From the NCBI GenBank assembly GCA_029055875.1, contig JAIDCJ010000009.1, positions 93,235 through 157,234 on the forward strand: a stretch of 64,000 nt of DNA, read 5' to 3'. Positions 30,396 through 39,516 of the stretch are shown in pieces. The position numbers were made by a program, and so were the translations under genes. The notes under the pieces are model-generated. The model was not told where the DNA came from. It saw only the letters and a list, made by a program, of their open reading frames with translations, and did not search any database. Position 1 is the stretch's first letter; every line of letters begins with the position of its first letter. The stretch is from Clostridia bacterium (GTDB lineage: Bacteria; Bacillota; Clostridia; Christensenellales; Borkfalkiaceae).

Positions 30396-33300
30396 ATGAA
30401 AAATAACGCAAAACCGCTATCCAAAAGAGGTAAAATTATTGCAATAATCGTTGCAATAATTTTGGCGTGCTGTATTACTGTAAGCGGAGTAATGCTGTTC
30501 AAACCGCAGAAAAACGGTCCCGTGGCAACAAATGCGGCAAGTACGACCAATGCAACCGTCACCATAGAGGCAGATAAAACCGAGTGGGAGGCAGGTGATG
30601 AGGTTACACTTACGATAACTTTTTCTGAACAAAGAACGAATAGCATCTATTATGCCGCAGAGGCTACACTTGTTCCTCTTAAATCGGATGGCACTATTGA
30701 TCTGGAGCTCTGCAAAGCGTTGAAGATTGTGGGGGAACCGGTAGGTCCGTTACAATATGACGTAACGCATGGAAACATGGGTAATATAGCGGCTTTTGGC
30801 GCTTATACGCTTGAAGCAACTGATAGGTTCGACTACGACAGTCTTAGAAATAAGAATCAGGTTGGCTTATATTTCTACTGTTCAAAAAGTGGTAGTGCTT
30901 CGTTAAGCACCACACAAACTTTTACTTTTGAGATAAAGATAAAAGTTGACGACAACTATTCGGGATCTTCCAATTTCAAGTTTGGTTTATCTCCCAATAT
31001 GAACAGTTACATCTGCACGTTATATGGCCCTGAAGCGGATAACAACCAGATAGACGATAAATTGAGCGAAGGTAATTTCTCTGCCGTTTCTCCCGATTTC
31101 AAAATCGGTGATGATGATGGTAGCGGCGGGGAGACGCCAACCGTTCAGCCTACGCTTTCCAAGCTGGAGCTTTCCACAAGCATGGCGAGCGGCTACTCGG
31201 AGGTCACCTCGGGCGGAGGCGTTACTTGGAAGCTTGCAGATCACGCAGTAAACAGCTATGTTTACTTCCGTGCAACCGTGCCTACGGGTGCAACTGCGAG
31301 TGCAAGCACGGGACTTGATGCCACGTCTACTGCAAACGTATTCAGGGGCCGGCTTGCTTACGGTACGAACACGTTCAAGGTAAAAGTACAGGGCACTTCT
31401 GCAAGCCGGGAATATACCTATACCATTAAACTCTTAGAGCAGGTGAACACCATTTCAAGCATCACGGCTTCGCCTGCGCTTACGGGCTTCACGTTCAATC
31501 CCGCTACTACTTCTTATTCGTTAGAGGTTGAGAATTCGGTTTCGTCTCTTACACTTACCGTTACCATTGACGGTGATTACGAAACGCTTACCGCTTCCGG
31601 CTCGCCTACGAAATCGAATACGGGAAAGGTTTATACCTTAGTATATAATCTTAGTACCGGTACGAATACCATTACGCTCCGCGGTGTTAGCGACGAGTCC
31701 GTAAACGGTACGCAGTATACGTTTACCGTGAAGCGTAAGACTGACGACGGTAGTACCACTAATCCGGATCCGAGCACCGATAGCTCGCTCACCGGACTGG
31801 AAATCACTTCGGGCGGAAAGCCTGCCACGCTCAGTCCCACGTTCAGACCCGATAAAACGGACGGCTATACGGCTACGGTTGACGATATCGATGATATAAA
31901 CGTCAATCCTACGCCCAATCCGGATGCAAAAAATACCGAAACCAAAATTACGGATAACGGCGACGGCACCAAAACGGTTACGGTAACGGTAACGGCAGAG
32001 GACGATACTACCACCGAATACGTCATTACGGTGAAAGAGAAGGATAAGCCTACTCCTCCCGTGAGTTTGGGCGACGCGATTCTCGACGCAATTTACGTCA
32101 ATAAAAATATTGCCGACGACTTGTATGGACAGGGTGATTTGATTCCCGGATTTAAGTCCGCAGAAACCGACTACAAGATTTTCGTACCTTACACTTGCGA
32201 GTATGTTCGTCTTACTGCGATTGCAGAGTCGAATGCGGACGTTGTCATGTACACAAACGGCGAAGAGGCCGATCCGGCGAACTTGGGCAAGGTAACGGAT
32301 ATCGTCCATTTGGCGAATATCGGTGATCGTGCCGAGGTGCAATTCGTGGTTACCACGAGCGAGGACACGAGAACGTACACGGTGGTAATTACCCGCTCTA
32401 CACAGGCTCCTTATCTGAATTATTTGACCGTCGGCAATTATCAGATTTATGACGCAAACGGAAAAGCGATTGACGGCAAGAAAGAGGACGCCGTTCGCGA
32501 CGTAAAAGATTTCTACGTTACGATTGAGAATGCCGATACGATTGTCAACGTCGTTGCGAAAGCAAGTCCCGAAAATGCAACTGTTTTGATTCAGAATAAG
32601 GGGAACTTCATCGTAGAGGAGCTGTTCAACGGTAAAGCAACCGTCGATCTGCCGTTCTCGGTAGTTATCCTTGACGACGACAATACTCCGATCAGCGAAA
32701 CGATTCACTATACGTTGCATCTCACGCGGAAACCCAAGCTTACCAGCGATATCAACGCGCGTATTATTATCGACGAAATCACGAAGGCGCACAACTCCGT
32801 CATCTTCAATGACGAGTATGCGCAGGATTGGAATACGGACAGAATCGTTTACGGTGCGAACGAGCCTTACTATCGCGTGCCTTACAACGTTTCCGCGCTC
32901 ACCATTCACGTTTATCCCGATGCAATCGGCGAATTGATTGCTCCGCCTACGTATCAGATTTTCTACGGCGACGTATTAAAGAGCGATAACGGTGCGGAAA
33001 ACACGAGCCTTCGTCTGAACTACACGTTCAACGTCGTTACCATCGTAATTACTTCAAGCGATTTATCGACGAGTAAAACGGTCGTAGTAATCGTTTACCG
33101 CGAGGAACCGTCTTTGAGTAATCCGGTAATCGTGGAAATTCCCGATTTCAAGAATGAGTATCAGCCCGAGGTCACCGATTACGCTTACACGGTAGGACAC
33201 GACGTCACCAAGCTCACCGTTCAAGTGGGTTGGGACACGGCTATGTACACCTGCGTGATTGAGGGCGCAGACAGCTTGAAGATCGGACATAATATCGTAA

Positions 33301-33761
33301 CGATTAGTCTTTACGAGAAGGCGTCCGGTATCAGCAATACGGCTGCATCCACCGATAAGCCCAATGCGGTAAGAACGATTACGCTCGACGTATTCCGTGA
33401 GAGCAACGGCCCGAGCACGATTTGGCTCATTCTCTTCATCGTATTCTTGGTGCTCGCAATCCTTGAGTTCCTTATCCTTCTTCTCCTCCTGTTGAGAAAC
33501 AGAAGGGAAACGGAGAAAGTAACGGAAAGAGTAGTGGTTCAAGCCGCGCCTGCACCCGTGGTAAGACAGCAGCTTGCCGCTCCTCCCGTAGCACCGCAGG
33601 TGCAATATATTGCAATGCCTCAACCGCAGGTGCAATACGTTGCAATGCCTCAACCGCGGCCCCAGCCCGTGGAAGCGGAGAAACCGCAACAGCCCGTAAA
33701 CGTTGAAGTAAAAATCACCGGTTGCGGCGATAGCGACGGCTACTACAAAACGAAGAAGTAA
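30396..33761 (+). CDS. Membrane-anchored cohesin-like / cadherin-like beta-sandwich protein
   Basis: 1,121 residues. Residues 13-35 are an N-terminal export helix. Residues ~48-215 are a cohesin-like beta-sandwich homologous to that of the preceding gene (LYFYCSKSGSAS...KFGLSP). Residues ~250-1000 hold several cadherin-like beta-sandwich domains (PF12733 type: FNPATTSYSLEVENSVSSLTL and similar NPxTxxYxxxV cores). A strong transmembrane helix spans ~1008-1031 (WLILFIVFLVLAILEFLILLL), followed by RNRRETEK as a stop-transfer signal and a Pro/Gln-rich tail of about 90 residues that should be cytoplasmic. The tail repeats VQY(I/V)AMPQP and ends GCGDSDGYYKTKK. No dockerin is present. Together with the two genes upstream this suggests a surface anchor for dockerin-bearing proteins. 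The cohesin identity is inferred from pattern only. Confidence 0.75.
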   Translation: MKNNAKPLSKRGKIIAIIVAIILACCITVSGVMLFKPQKNGPVATNAASTTNATVTIEADKTEWEAGDEVTLTITFSEQRTNSIYYAAEATLVPLKSDGTIDLELCKALKIVGEPVGPLQYDVTHGNMGNIAAFGAYTLEATDRFDYDSLRNKNQVGLYFYCSKSGSASLSTTQTFTFEIKIKVDDNYSGSSNFKFGLSPNMNSYICTLYGPEADNNQIDDKLSEGNFSAVSPDFKIGDDDGSGGETPTVQPTLSKLELSTSMASGYSEVTSGGGVTWKLADHAVNSYVYFRATVPTGATASASTGLDATSTANVFRGRLAYGTNTFKVKVQGTSASREYTYTIKLLEQVNTISSITASPALTGFTFNPATTSYSLEVENSVSSLTLTVTIDGDYETLTASGSPTKSNTGKVYTLVYNLSTGTNTITLRGVSDESVNGTQYTFTVKRKTDDGSTTNPDPSTDSSLTGLEITSGGKPATLSPTFRPDKTDGYTATVDDIDDINVNPTPNPDAKNTETKITDNGDGTKTVTVTVTAEDDTTTEYVITVKEKDKPTPPVSLGDAILDAIYVNKNIADDLYGQGDLIPGFKSAETDYKIFVPYTCEYVRLTAIAESNADVVMYTNGEEADPANLGKVTDIVHLANIGDRAEVQFVVTTSEDTRTYTVVITRSTQAPYLNYLTVGNYQIYDANGKAIDGKKEDAVRDVKDFYVTIENADTIVNVVAKASPENATVLIQNKGNFIVEELFNGKATVDLPFSVVILDDDNTPISETIHYTLHLTRKPKLTSDINARIIIDEITKAHNSVIFNDEYAQDWNTDRIVYGANEPYYRVPYNVSALTIHVYPDAIGELIAPPTYQIFYGDVLKSDNGAENTSLRLNYTFNVVTIVITSSDLSTSKTVVVIVYREEPSLSNPVIVEIPDFKNEYQPEVTDYAYTVGHDVTKLTVQVGWDTAMYTCVIEGADSLKIGHNIVTISLYEKASGISNTAASTDKPNAVRTITLDVFRESNGPSTIWLILFIVFLVLAILEFLILLLLLLRNRRETEKVTERVVVQAAPAPVVRQQLAAPPVAPQVQYIAMPQPQVQYVAMPQPRPQPVEAEKPQQPVNVEVKITGCGDSDGYYKTKK

Positions 33762-33779
33762 TTCGTTATTTCACAAATA

Positions 33780-33858
33780 AAATACGGACGGATTTCCGCC
33801 CGTATTTTTCACGTAACCGAAAACCGTCTATTTTGTATTTAGGACGGTTTTTTCTTAT
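33780..33858 (+). terminator. Two tandem terminators closing the giant operon
   Basis: First hairpin ATACGGACGG-ATTT-CCGCCCGTAT followed by TTTTT (33781-33809). Second hairpin AAACCGTC...GACGGTTTTTTC (33821-33853). Together they end the transcript of the three surface-protein genes. Confidence 0.85.
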
Positions 33859-33936
33859 ATCGTAATTTTTTCACAAAAAACGCACATGATAATTGAAGAA
33901 ATTTCACGAAAAATGAATAAAAATCAAATAAGGGTA

Positions 33937-33964
33937 TTGACTTTTCCGGTTTTTATTATATAAT
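33937..33964 (+). promoter_or_regulatory. Promoter of the GH16 gene
   Basis: TTGACT, 16 bp, TATAAT. Expected start near 33971, giving a leader of about 70 nt. The leader opens with a hairpin (AGGGTAAA / TTTTGCCCT, 33970-33993), and AAGGTG lies before the ATG. Confidence 0.78.
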
Positions 33965-34039
33965 AAAGAGAGGGTAAAGCGCGATTTTGCCCTGTTTGTC
34001 ATGTGCGTTCATTGGTTTATTACATAAAAAGGTGATTGA

Positions 34040-35695
34040 ATGACCAATCAAAATAAAAAATCGAAATTTCACGTTATTCTGAAAACGGCGTGTGTAATGA
34101 TGGCGGCGTTAGTTGCCGTTCTTGCATGCGGGTGTGATTTATCGGATATCTTCGGCTCGGTGGAAGGCGAGGACGAGGTAACCATCAGCCAAACCACGGC
34201 GGAATTAAAAGTAGGGGAAACGCTTACGCTTACGGCAAGCTCTTCGGAAGGCCGCGTAATCAGTTGGTATTCCGATGACGAAGATATCGCCTGGGTAGAA
34301 GCGGGCGACGTGACGGCCGTTGCCGAGGGAACGACTACGATTACGGCAACCGACGGGAAAGAGTCTGCTTCCTGCGAAGTGACCGTGAAAAGTGCAGGGG
34401 CGGAAAAACCCGAACAGGGAGATATAACGCTTTCTTCCTCCACGTTAAGAGTAGTGGAAGGTCAGTGGGTAACGATTACCGCAAAAGTATCCGACGGTTC
34501 GGATATCGAGTGGTATACGAGCGACGCCTCGATTGCTACGGTTTCCGCAACCGTTTCCCAAAACGGCAGAGTCACCGGCGTTGCTGCCGGTACGGTAACG
34601 ATTACCGCAATCAGTAAAACGGCAGGTTCGGCTACCTGCACGGTGACGGTTGTTCCCGTTGTTACGATTTCTTCCACGTCCAAGACCGTTAGAGAGCAGG
34701 AAGCGTTCAAATTGACGGCGACTGCTTCCGACCATTCGGCAATCACTTGGAGCACGAGCAATCAGGCGGTTGCTACGGTTACGCAGCAGGGCTTGGTTAC
34801 GGGTGTCGGCGTCGGCACGGCTACCATTACCGCAACGAGCGCAACTTCGGGTACGGCGTCCTGCACGGTGAAGGTAATTACTCAGACGCAAACGGAAGAC
34901 GGATACGAGCTTGTTTGGAGCGACGAATTTAACGGTACTTCCCTCGATATGACCAAGTGGGGCTATCAGACGGGAACGCAAGATAATTATTACGGCAACT
35001 ACGGTCCTAGCTATTGGGGCAACGGTGAGTTGCAGTATTATACCGACGGCGCGAACGTAGTAGTGGCGGACGGCAGCTTACAGATTACCGCAAGGCGTCA
35101 ACAAATGGGTGATAGACCCTTTACTTCCGCCCGCATTACAACGCGTGATAAATACAGCGTCACGTTCGGCAGAATCGAAGCGAAAATGAAAACACCTGCC
35201 GTTCAAGGCATGTGGCCTGCATTCTGGATGCTTCCTCAGCCGCCCAACCATTCGTCTTCTAACAACGAATACGGCGGTTGGCCTGCAAACGGCGAGTTGG
35301 ATATTATGGAGGCAAAGGGCAGACTTCAAAACGTAGTGGATACCACCTTGCACTTCGGCGGCCCCGATTGGAATATTCACGATATGGCGGGAGGCAGTAC
35401 TACGCTTTCTTCCAGCACGGAAGAATGGCATACCTATGCAGTAGAGTGGACGAGTACGTATATCGCATGGATCATCGACGGAAAGGAAGCTACCAGAGTG
35501 CAGAGCAGCCGTTGGTGGACGTCTGCGGCGAGCAATAGCGGCGCAACGCAGTCCGCGCCCTTCGATAAACCGTACTACATTCTTCTGAACCTTGCAGTAG
35601 GCGGAATGTACGATAGTTATACGGAGCCTACGCCGGACTTCCAGCAGGCAACGATGTACGTTGACTACGTTCGCGTATATCAGAAGAGCAATTGA
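34040..35695 (+). CDS. GH16 endo-beta-glucanase lipoprotein with three Big_2 domains
   Basis: 551 residues. The N-terminal hydrophobic segment ends VLACGC, so lipid attachment at Cys30 is likely. Three bacterial Ig-like Big_2 domains follow at roughly 47-116, 127-207 and 207-278 (pattern ATVTQQGLVTGVGVGTATITATS). Residues ~283-551 are a glycoside hydrolase family 16 catalytic domain, from LVWSDEFNG to YVDYVRVYQ. The catalytic motif ELDIMEAKG is complete (Glu419, Asp421, Glu424), in the ExDxxE form typical of laminarinase-type enzymes. Likely activity is hydrolysis of beta-1,3- or mixed beta-1,3/1,4-glucan at the cell surface. It has its own promoter and is followed by a lipoprotein with binding-type modules. 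No dockerin is present, so it is not an obvious client of the neighbouring assembly. Confidence 0.92.
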   Translation: MTNQNKKSKFHVILKTACVMMAALVAVLACGCDLSDIFGSVEGEDEVTISQTTAELKVGETLTLTASSSEGRVISWYSDDEDIAWVEAGDVTAVAEGTTTITATDGKESASCEVTVKSAGAEKPEQGDITLSSSTLRVVEGQWVTITAKVSDGSDIEWYTSDASIATVSATVSQNGRVTGVAAGTVTITAISKTAGSATCTVTVVPVVTISSTSKTVREQEAFKLTATASDHSAITWSTSNQAVATVTQQGLVTGVGVGTATITATSATSGTASCTVKVITQTQTEDGYELVWSDEFNGTSLDMTKWGYQTGTQDNYYGNYGPSYWGNGELQYYTDGANVVVADGSLQITARRQQMGDRPFTSARITTRDKYSVTFGRIEAKMKTPAVQGMWPAFWMLPQPPNHSSSNNEYGGWPANGELDIMEAKGRLQNVVDTTLHFGGPDWNIHDMAGGSTTLSSSTEEWHTYAVEWTSTYIAWIIDGKEATRVQSSRWWTSAASNSGATQSAPFDKPYYILLNLAVGGMYDSYTEPTPDFQQATMYVDYVRVYQKSN

Positions 35696-35735
35696 AGAAA
35701 CTAAATTGAGAATATCCCGTACGGTTAAATGCAGA

Positions 35736-35775
35736 TAAGGGGGTACCCCCTTATGCGTTACTGCGTAACGCATAA
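35736..35775 (+). repeat. Double palindrome, copy 1
   Basis: TAAGGGGGTACCCCCTTA, a perfect 18-bp palindrome (35736-35753), runs into TTATGCGTTAC-TGC-GTAACGCATAA, an 11-bp perfect hairpin (35751-35775). The same pair occurs at 54693-54735, also upstream of a surface-protein gene. Here it lies 80 nt before the lipoprotein ATG. A GGGGAATCCCC element (35817-35827) sits between it and the GGAGG ribosome binding site. Confidence 0.85.
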
Positions 35776-35855
35776 AATCTTTCATGGCGGTGCGGCAGTC
35801 AATTACGGAACGAATGGGGAATCCCCGTTGTTTATAAAAAAATTGGAGGAAAAAA

Positions 35856-38800
35856 ATGAGAAAGAAAGTTTTCTTACTGTTGTCTTTCGTTCTCGCGCTT
35901 GCTATGTCTATCGGCATATTGACGGCTTGCGGCGGCGGCAAGAAAGTAACGGTAGATAACATGCCCGAGACGTTGACGCTCGTTGTTGGCGGCTCAGGCA
36001 AAACACTTCCGACAACCGCATCGGACGGTAAAGGCTTGACCTGGTCTTCGGACAACGAGGGCGTTGCAACCGTATCCAATGCCGGCAGAGTTACGCCGGT
36101 TGCTTCCGGCACTGCGACGATTACGGCAACCGCCGTGTCTAACAGCAAAGTGTCCGCCACCTGCGTGGTTACGGTAAAAACCAAACCCACGTTCACGTTC
36201 CGGGATGCGAGCGGAAACACGATCACCTCGGTTGAGGTTGATAGAAACGGCGAGCCCGTGAAGATTACCGCAATCGCTTCGGACGGCGATACGATTACGA
36301 GTTGGGAGTCTGATGACCCTACCATTGCAACCGTAACGAACAGCGGCGTTGTTACGGGTAAAAGAGAGGGCGATACGGCCTTAACGGTAAAAACCGCATA
36401 CGGCTCGGGCACTATTGACGTTCACGTTATCGATACTGCCGAGCACGAAGCAATCGTAGAAGGTGCAGGCGCGGCAAAGGCAGGCGAGTGGTGGTATTAT
36501 TTGAGCGATAAAGATAACAGATCTCCTGAAATTATCACCAGCGAAGTGCGTGAAGGAATCGTTACGTTCGAGTTCGGCGGCAACGTAAACTGGAACAAAG
36601 GCGACGTTCAACTCGGTCAGAAGAAAGATTCCACAGCAAAAACCGGCTGGACGGCGTTCAGCGGTAAAATTACTTCCTCCGTGGATGGCACGGTATCCAT
36701 TTTCGATACGACGGTTACCCTCGTAGCAGGCGAAGAAACTGCATTTGAAGTTTACTATGACCAATTAATCAACGAGAATATGGTATATATCACGCCCGAT
36801 AACAACATTGCGGCGGCAGAATTTATCATTAAGATTGAAGATTTGGATTGGCAGGATTATACCCCGCCTACATTGGACGCTCCTACCGGAATTTCGATTA
36901 ACGAGAAAACGGTTACGATTACGGATGATTCCAACACGGCGGGCGTAAAAGAATATCTGATAGGCTTCTTTAACAATGCGGAAGACGCAGAGCCTGCTTA
37001 CGTTCAGAGCTTCACGGCGAAAACCGGAGAAATTGACCCTATGGTGATTGAAACCGTCGGTACCTATGTCGTAAAGGTGAAAACGGCAGGTATCCCCGGC
37101 TATCTCGATTCCGCTTGGTCTGAGGCCACGGCACAATATACGGTAAGCAGCGTTAACATTGAATACGACCTTGAAATGACGACGACTTACAGCAGTACCC
37201 GTTGGACGTACTTTGCCGTAGCGGCTGACGGTTCGTATGCGTCGGAAGCTTCTTATGCAAACGGCGTTGTGACCTATAAGTCCGCCGGTCTTGGTTGGAA
37301 ATTCGATAGTACGCAGATTTACCGTCATTATGCAACCTATGAGGCCGGTCAATCTTTGAAGCTGGTAATGAAAGTTACCACTATCAAAGAAGGAACGATT
37401 CTTGTCTGCGGCGAGCCTTACGCTCTTACCGTTGGCGAAAATACGCTTAAAGTTTTCTTTGAACAGCCTGCAAGCGGTGCTACGATTACAATTATGTTCG
37501 GCGATCCTACTGCTACGTTTGATTGGAGCGGCGAAGTAGACTTCCAATTTGAAGTCGTAAGCATTGAGAAATATACGCCCCCGGCTTTGGACGCACCTTC
37601 TGCTACGTTGGAGGGTACCGGCGAAGATAAGGTCATTACCATTGCCGAATATGCCGATGAAGACAAGGTTTCCAAATACGAAGTCGGCTTCTTCGATGAA
37701 AACGGCGAGTGCAAGGGCTATACCGCGATTTTGAAGGACGGTTCGTTCAGCGACATGGCAATCGAGAACGGCTTCTATACGTTGAAGATCCGTGCGGTTC
37801 CTAAGACCGGTGAATATGCTTCTTCCGAATGGAATGCAATCACGGGCGGCGAAAACTACGAGGTTAAGAATTCTGTTAAAATTACGCCTCTTCCCAACGG
37901 CGGTGAGCACGACAGTTACGTTGATCCCGACGTTTGGTATGAGTGGCATGACCAGAGTTGGAACGGCTCGACCGTAAGAGTTGACGAGGGTTACACGACC
38001 TCTACCGGTGAAATTCATTTCAGTTTCACGATTACGGCCGGCTCCAATAAGTATGACCAAGCGGCGCACCTGTATTATCATTATAGCACCTTAACGCCCG
38101 GAAATCCTTACACCCTTACGCTCAAAATCAATTCGACAGTTGCGTGTGTTGTTGATATCAACGGCGAAAAGGTATCCCTGAAAGTAGGCAATAACGACGT
38201 AACCGTGAATTTCATTCACATTGAAGAAAATGCCGATTGGCAGGGCAATCCTCAGGGTGCAACCATCAGAATTTACTTCAACAACAGCGGCAGCTATATT
38301 CTTTCCGACGTAAAAGTAGAAACGTTGACGCAGACGAAGCTCCAAGCGCCTTCTATCGCAATCGACGCGAACGGAATCGTTACCGTTACCGATCCCAACA
38401 CCGTAGGCGTTGGTAGCTACGTTGCCGGCTTCTATCAAGGTAATAAGCTTGCAGGTTCTACTACGGTTGTAAGCGGCGAAGCAATTGACGTTTCAATGGT
38501 AGAAAGCGGTAACTACACCGTTAAGATTATGGCAAAATCAGCAGACGTAGCTTATCTCGATTCCGATTGGTCGGCGGGCATCACTTATAACGTGGTCAAC
38601 GATAAAGGCGTAAAATATGAATTGGGAACGGATACTCCTGATGCCGGTAAATGGTCTTACTGGGCTGCAACTAACGGTGAGTGGACGGGATGGACGGCTT
38701 GGGTTACAGAATTAAAGAAAGCAGAATACGATAACGGCAATGTAACGATTGCGTTTACTGCTACCGACAATGACCAAAATCCCGGAAAAACCTGTGCGCA

Positions 38801-39026
38801 CGGCGTTCAATTCAAATATACCAACCCCAATGAAGGCACTAATTGCACGTTTACAATTACTGCAACGCAGAATTGCGGCATTGATGTAGGCGAAGTTCAT
38901 TATAATCTTGTTGCAGGGGAAGCAAAGCAAATCAGTTTCAGCGGAACGAAGGAGTTCTATCTCCAAGTCAATCTTGCGGGTAAAATGGACATCTCTGTTA
39001 CCATTTCCAACGTACAGTGGAACTAA
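35856..39026 (+). CDS. Lipoprotein with Big_2 domains and four carbohydrate-binding-like modules
   Basis: 1,056 residues. Lipoprotein signal with lipobox LTAC, so Cys25 is the probable lipidated residue. Two Big_2 Ig-like domains follow (~32-108 and ~110-195). Then come four diverged ~140-residue beta-sandwiches, each opening with a Trp/Tyr-rich stretch (GEWWYYLSD, TRWTYFAVA, DVWYEWHDQ, GKWSYWAAT) and containing a similar late strand (LVAGEETAF, LTVGENTLKV, LKVGNNDVTV, LVAGEAKQIS). They are separated by three Fn3-like spacers (LDAPTGISINEKTVTITDD type). The aromatic richness and the GH16 neighbour suggest glycan binding, but no CBM family is assigned. The start follows GGAGG. It is probably co-transcribed with the GH16 gene and ends at its own terminator. 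Confidence 0.8.
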   Translation: MRKKVFLLLSFVLALAMSIGILTACGGGKKVTVDNMPETLTLVVGGSGKTLPTTASDGKGLTWSSDNEGVATVSNAGRVTPVASGTATITATAVSNSKVSATCVVTVKTKPTFTFRDASGNTITSVEVDRNGEPVKITAIASDGDTITSWESDDPTIATVTNSGVVTGKREGDTALTVKTAYGSGTIDVHVIDTAEHEAIVEGAGAAKAGEWWYYLSDKDNRSPEIITSEVREGIVTFEFGGNVNWNKGDVQLGQKKDSTAKTGWTAFSGKITSSVDGTVSIFDTTVTLVAGEETAFEVYYDQLINENMVYITPDNNIAAAEFIIKIEDLDWQDYTPPTLDAPTGISINEKTVTITDDSNTAGVKEYLIGFFNNAEDAEPAYVQSFTAKTGEIDPMVIETVGTYVVKVKTAGIPGYLDSAWSEATAQYTVSSVNIEYDLEMTTTYSSTRWTYFAVAADGSYASEASYANGVVTYKSAGLGWKFDSTQIYRHYATYEAGQSLKLVMKVTTIKEGTILVCGEPYALTVGENTLKVFFEQPASGATITIMFGDPTATFDWSGEVDFQFEVVSIEKYTPPALDAPSATLEGTGEDKVITIAEYADEDKVSKYEVGFFDENGECKGYTAILKDGSFSDMAIENGFYTLKIRAVPKTGEYASSEWNAITGGENYEVKNSVKITPLPNGGEHDSYVDPDVWYEWHDQSWNGSTVRVDEGYTTSTGEIHFSFTITAGSNKYDQAAHLYYHYSTLTPGNPYTLTLKINSTVACVVDINGEKVSLKVGNNDVTVNFIHIEENADWQGNPQGATIRIYFNNSGSYILSDVKVETLTQTKLQAPSIAIDANGIVTVTDPNTVGVGSYVAGFYQGNKLAGSTTVVSGEAIDVSMVESGNYTVKIMAKSADVAYLDSDWSAGITYNVVNDKGVKYELGTDTPDAGKWSYWAATNGEWTGWTAWVTELKKAEYDNGNVTIAFTATDNDQNPGKTCAHGVQFKYTNPNEGTNCTFTITATQNCGIDVGEVHYNLVAGEAKQISFSGTKEFYLQVNLAGKMDISVTISNVQWN

Positions 39027-39062
39027 TTTCCGAAACGTTTTGAAACGAAAGGAACAAAAAGG

Positions 39063-39098
39063 CAACGCGGTCAAATATGACCGCGTTGTTCTTTTTTT
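39063..39098 (+). terminator. Terminator after the lipoprotein gene
   Basis: 11-bp stem CAACGCGGTCA / TGACCGCGTTG with a short AATA loop, followed by TTCTTTTTTTGG. Strong intrinsic terminator. Confidence 0.92.
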
Positions 39099-39161
39099 GG
39101 TTAAAAAATACCCGCGTTTTACGGCGGTATAACACAAAGTAATAAAGTTTAGATTTTTTAT

Positions 39162-39190
39162 TTGCAAAAATGGAAAAAATATGTTACAAT
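39162..39190 (+). promoter_or_regulatory. Promoter of the V-type ATPase operon, predicted leaderless
   Basis: TTGCAA, 17 bp, TACAAT with an upstream TG (extended -10, TGTTACAAT). Only 8 nt separate the -10 box from the ATG at 39199, so the transcript should begin within about 2 nt of the start codon. No ribosome binding site is visible before that ATG. Confidence 0.65.
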
Positions 39191-39198
39191 AAGACAGT

Positions 39199-39516
39199 AT
39201 GCAGGAAATATTAAAATCAATCAATGAGGCCGAGCAAAAGGCGGCTGAAATAAAAACGGCGGCACAGCAAAAGGCGGCGGAAATTGCGGATAACGCGGAG
39301 CAACGCTCTCAGGAAATCGCAAAGCTTTCGGAAACGGATTGCAAAGCGTACCGCGAAAAGGCTTTGAAGGAAGCCGAAGAGGCTGCGCAGAAGCATTACG
39401 ACGACGAAATTACCGCAAAGCGGGCGGAAGCGGCAAAGTACGCCGCAAAGTGCCTTGCGTCTACGGACGATATTGTAAACGAGATAGTTCGGAGGATCGT
39501 GCGTGGCAGTTGTTGA
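39199..39516 (+). CDS. V-type ATP synthase subunit H/G (peripheral stalk)
   Basis: 105 residues, almost entirely a charged Ala/Glu/Lys coiled coil (NEAEQKAAEIKTAAQQKAAEIADNAEQ), as in the AhaH/NtpF-type stalk subunit that pairs with subunit E. Its place as first gene before subunit I fits the usual bacterial and archaeal operon. The frame overlaps the subunit I start by 14 nt. Sequence conservation in this family is low, so the call rests on the coiled coil plus context. Confidence 0.82.
   Translation: MQEILKSINEAEQKAAEIKTAAQQKAAEIADNAEQRSQEIAKLSETDCKAYREKALKEAEEAAQKHYDDEITAKRAEAAKYAAKCLASTDDIVNEIVRRIVRGSC

Noticed and set aside
35729-35959. 76-aa plus-strand ORF over the double palindrome
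   Set aside because: It overlaps the lipoprotein start in another frame. The palindrome better explains the sequence, and no ribosome binding site is seen.
35078-36412. 444-aa minus-strand ORF across the GH16 3' end and the lipoprotein start
   Set aside because: It crosses two real plus-strand genes and the palindromic intergenic region, and shows no domain.
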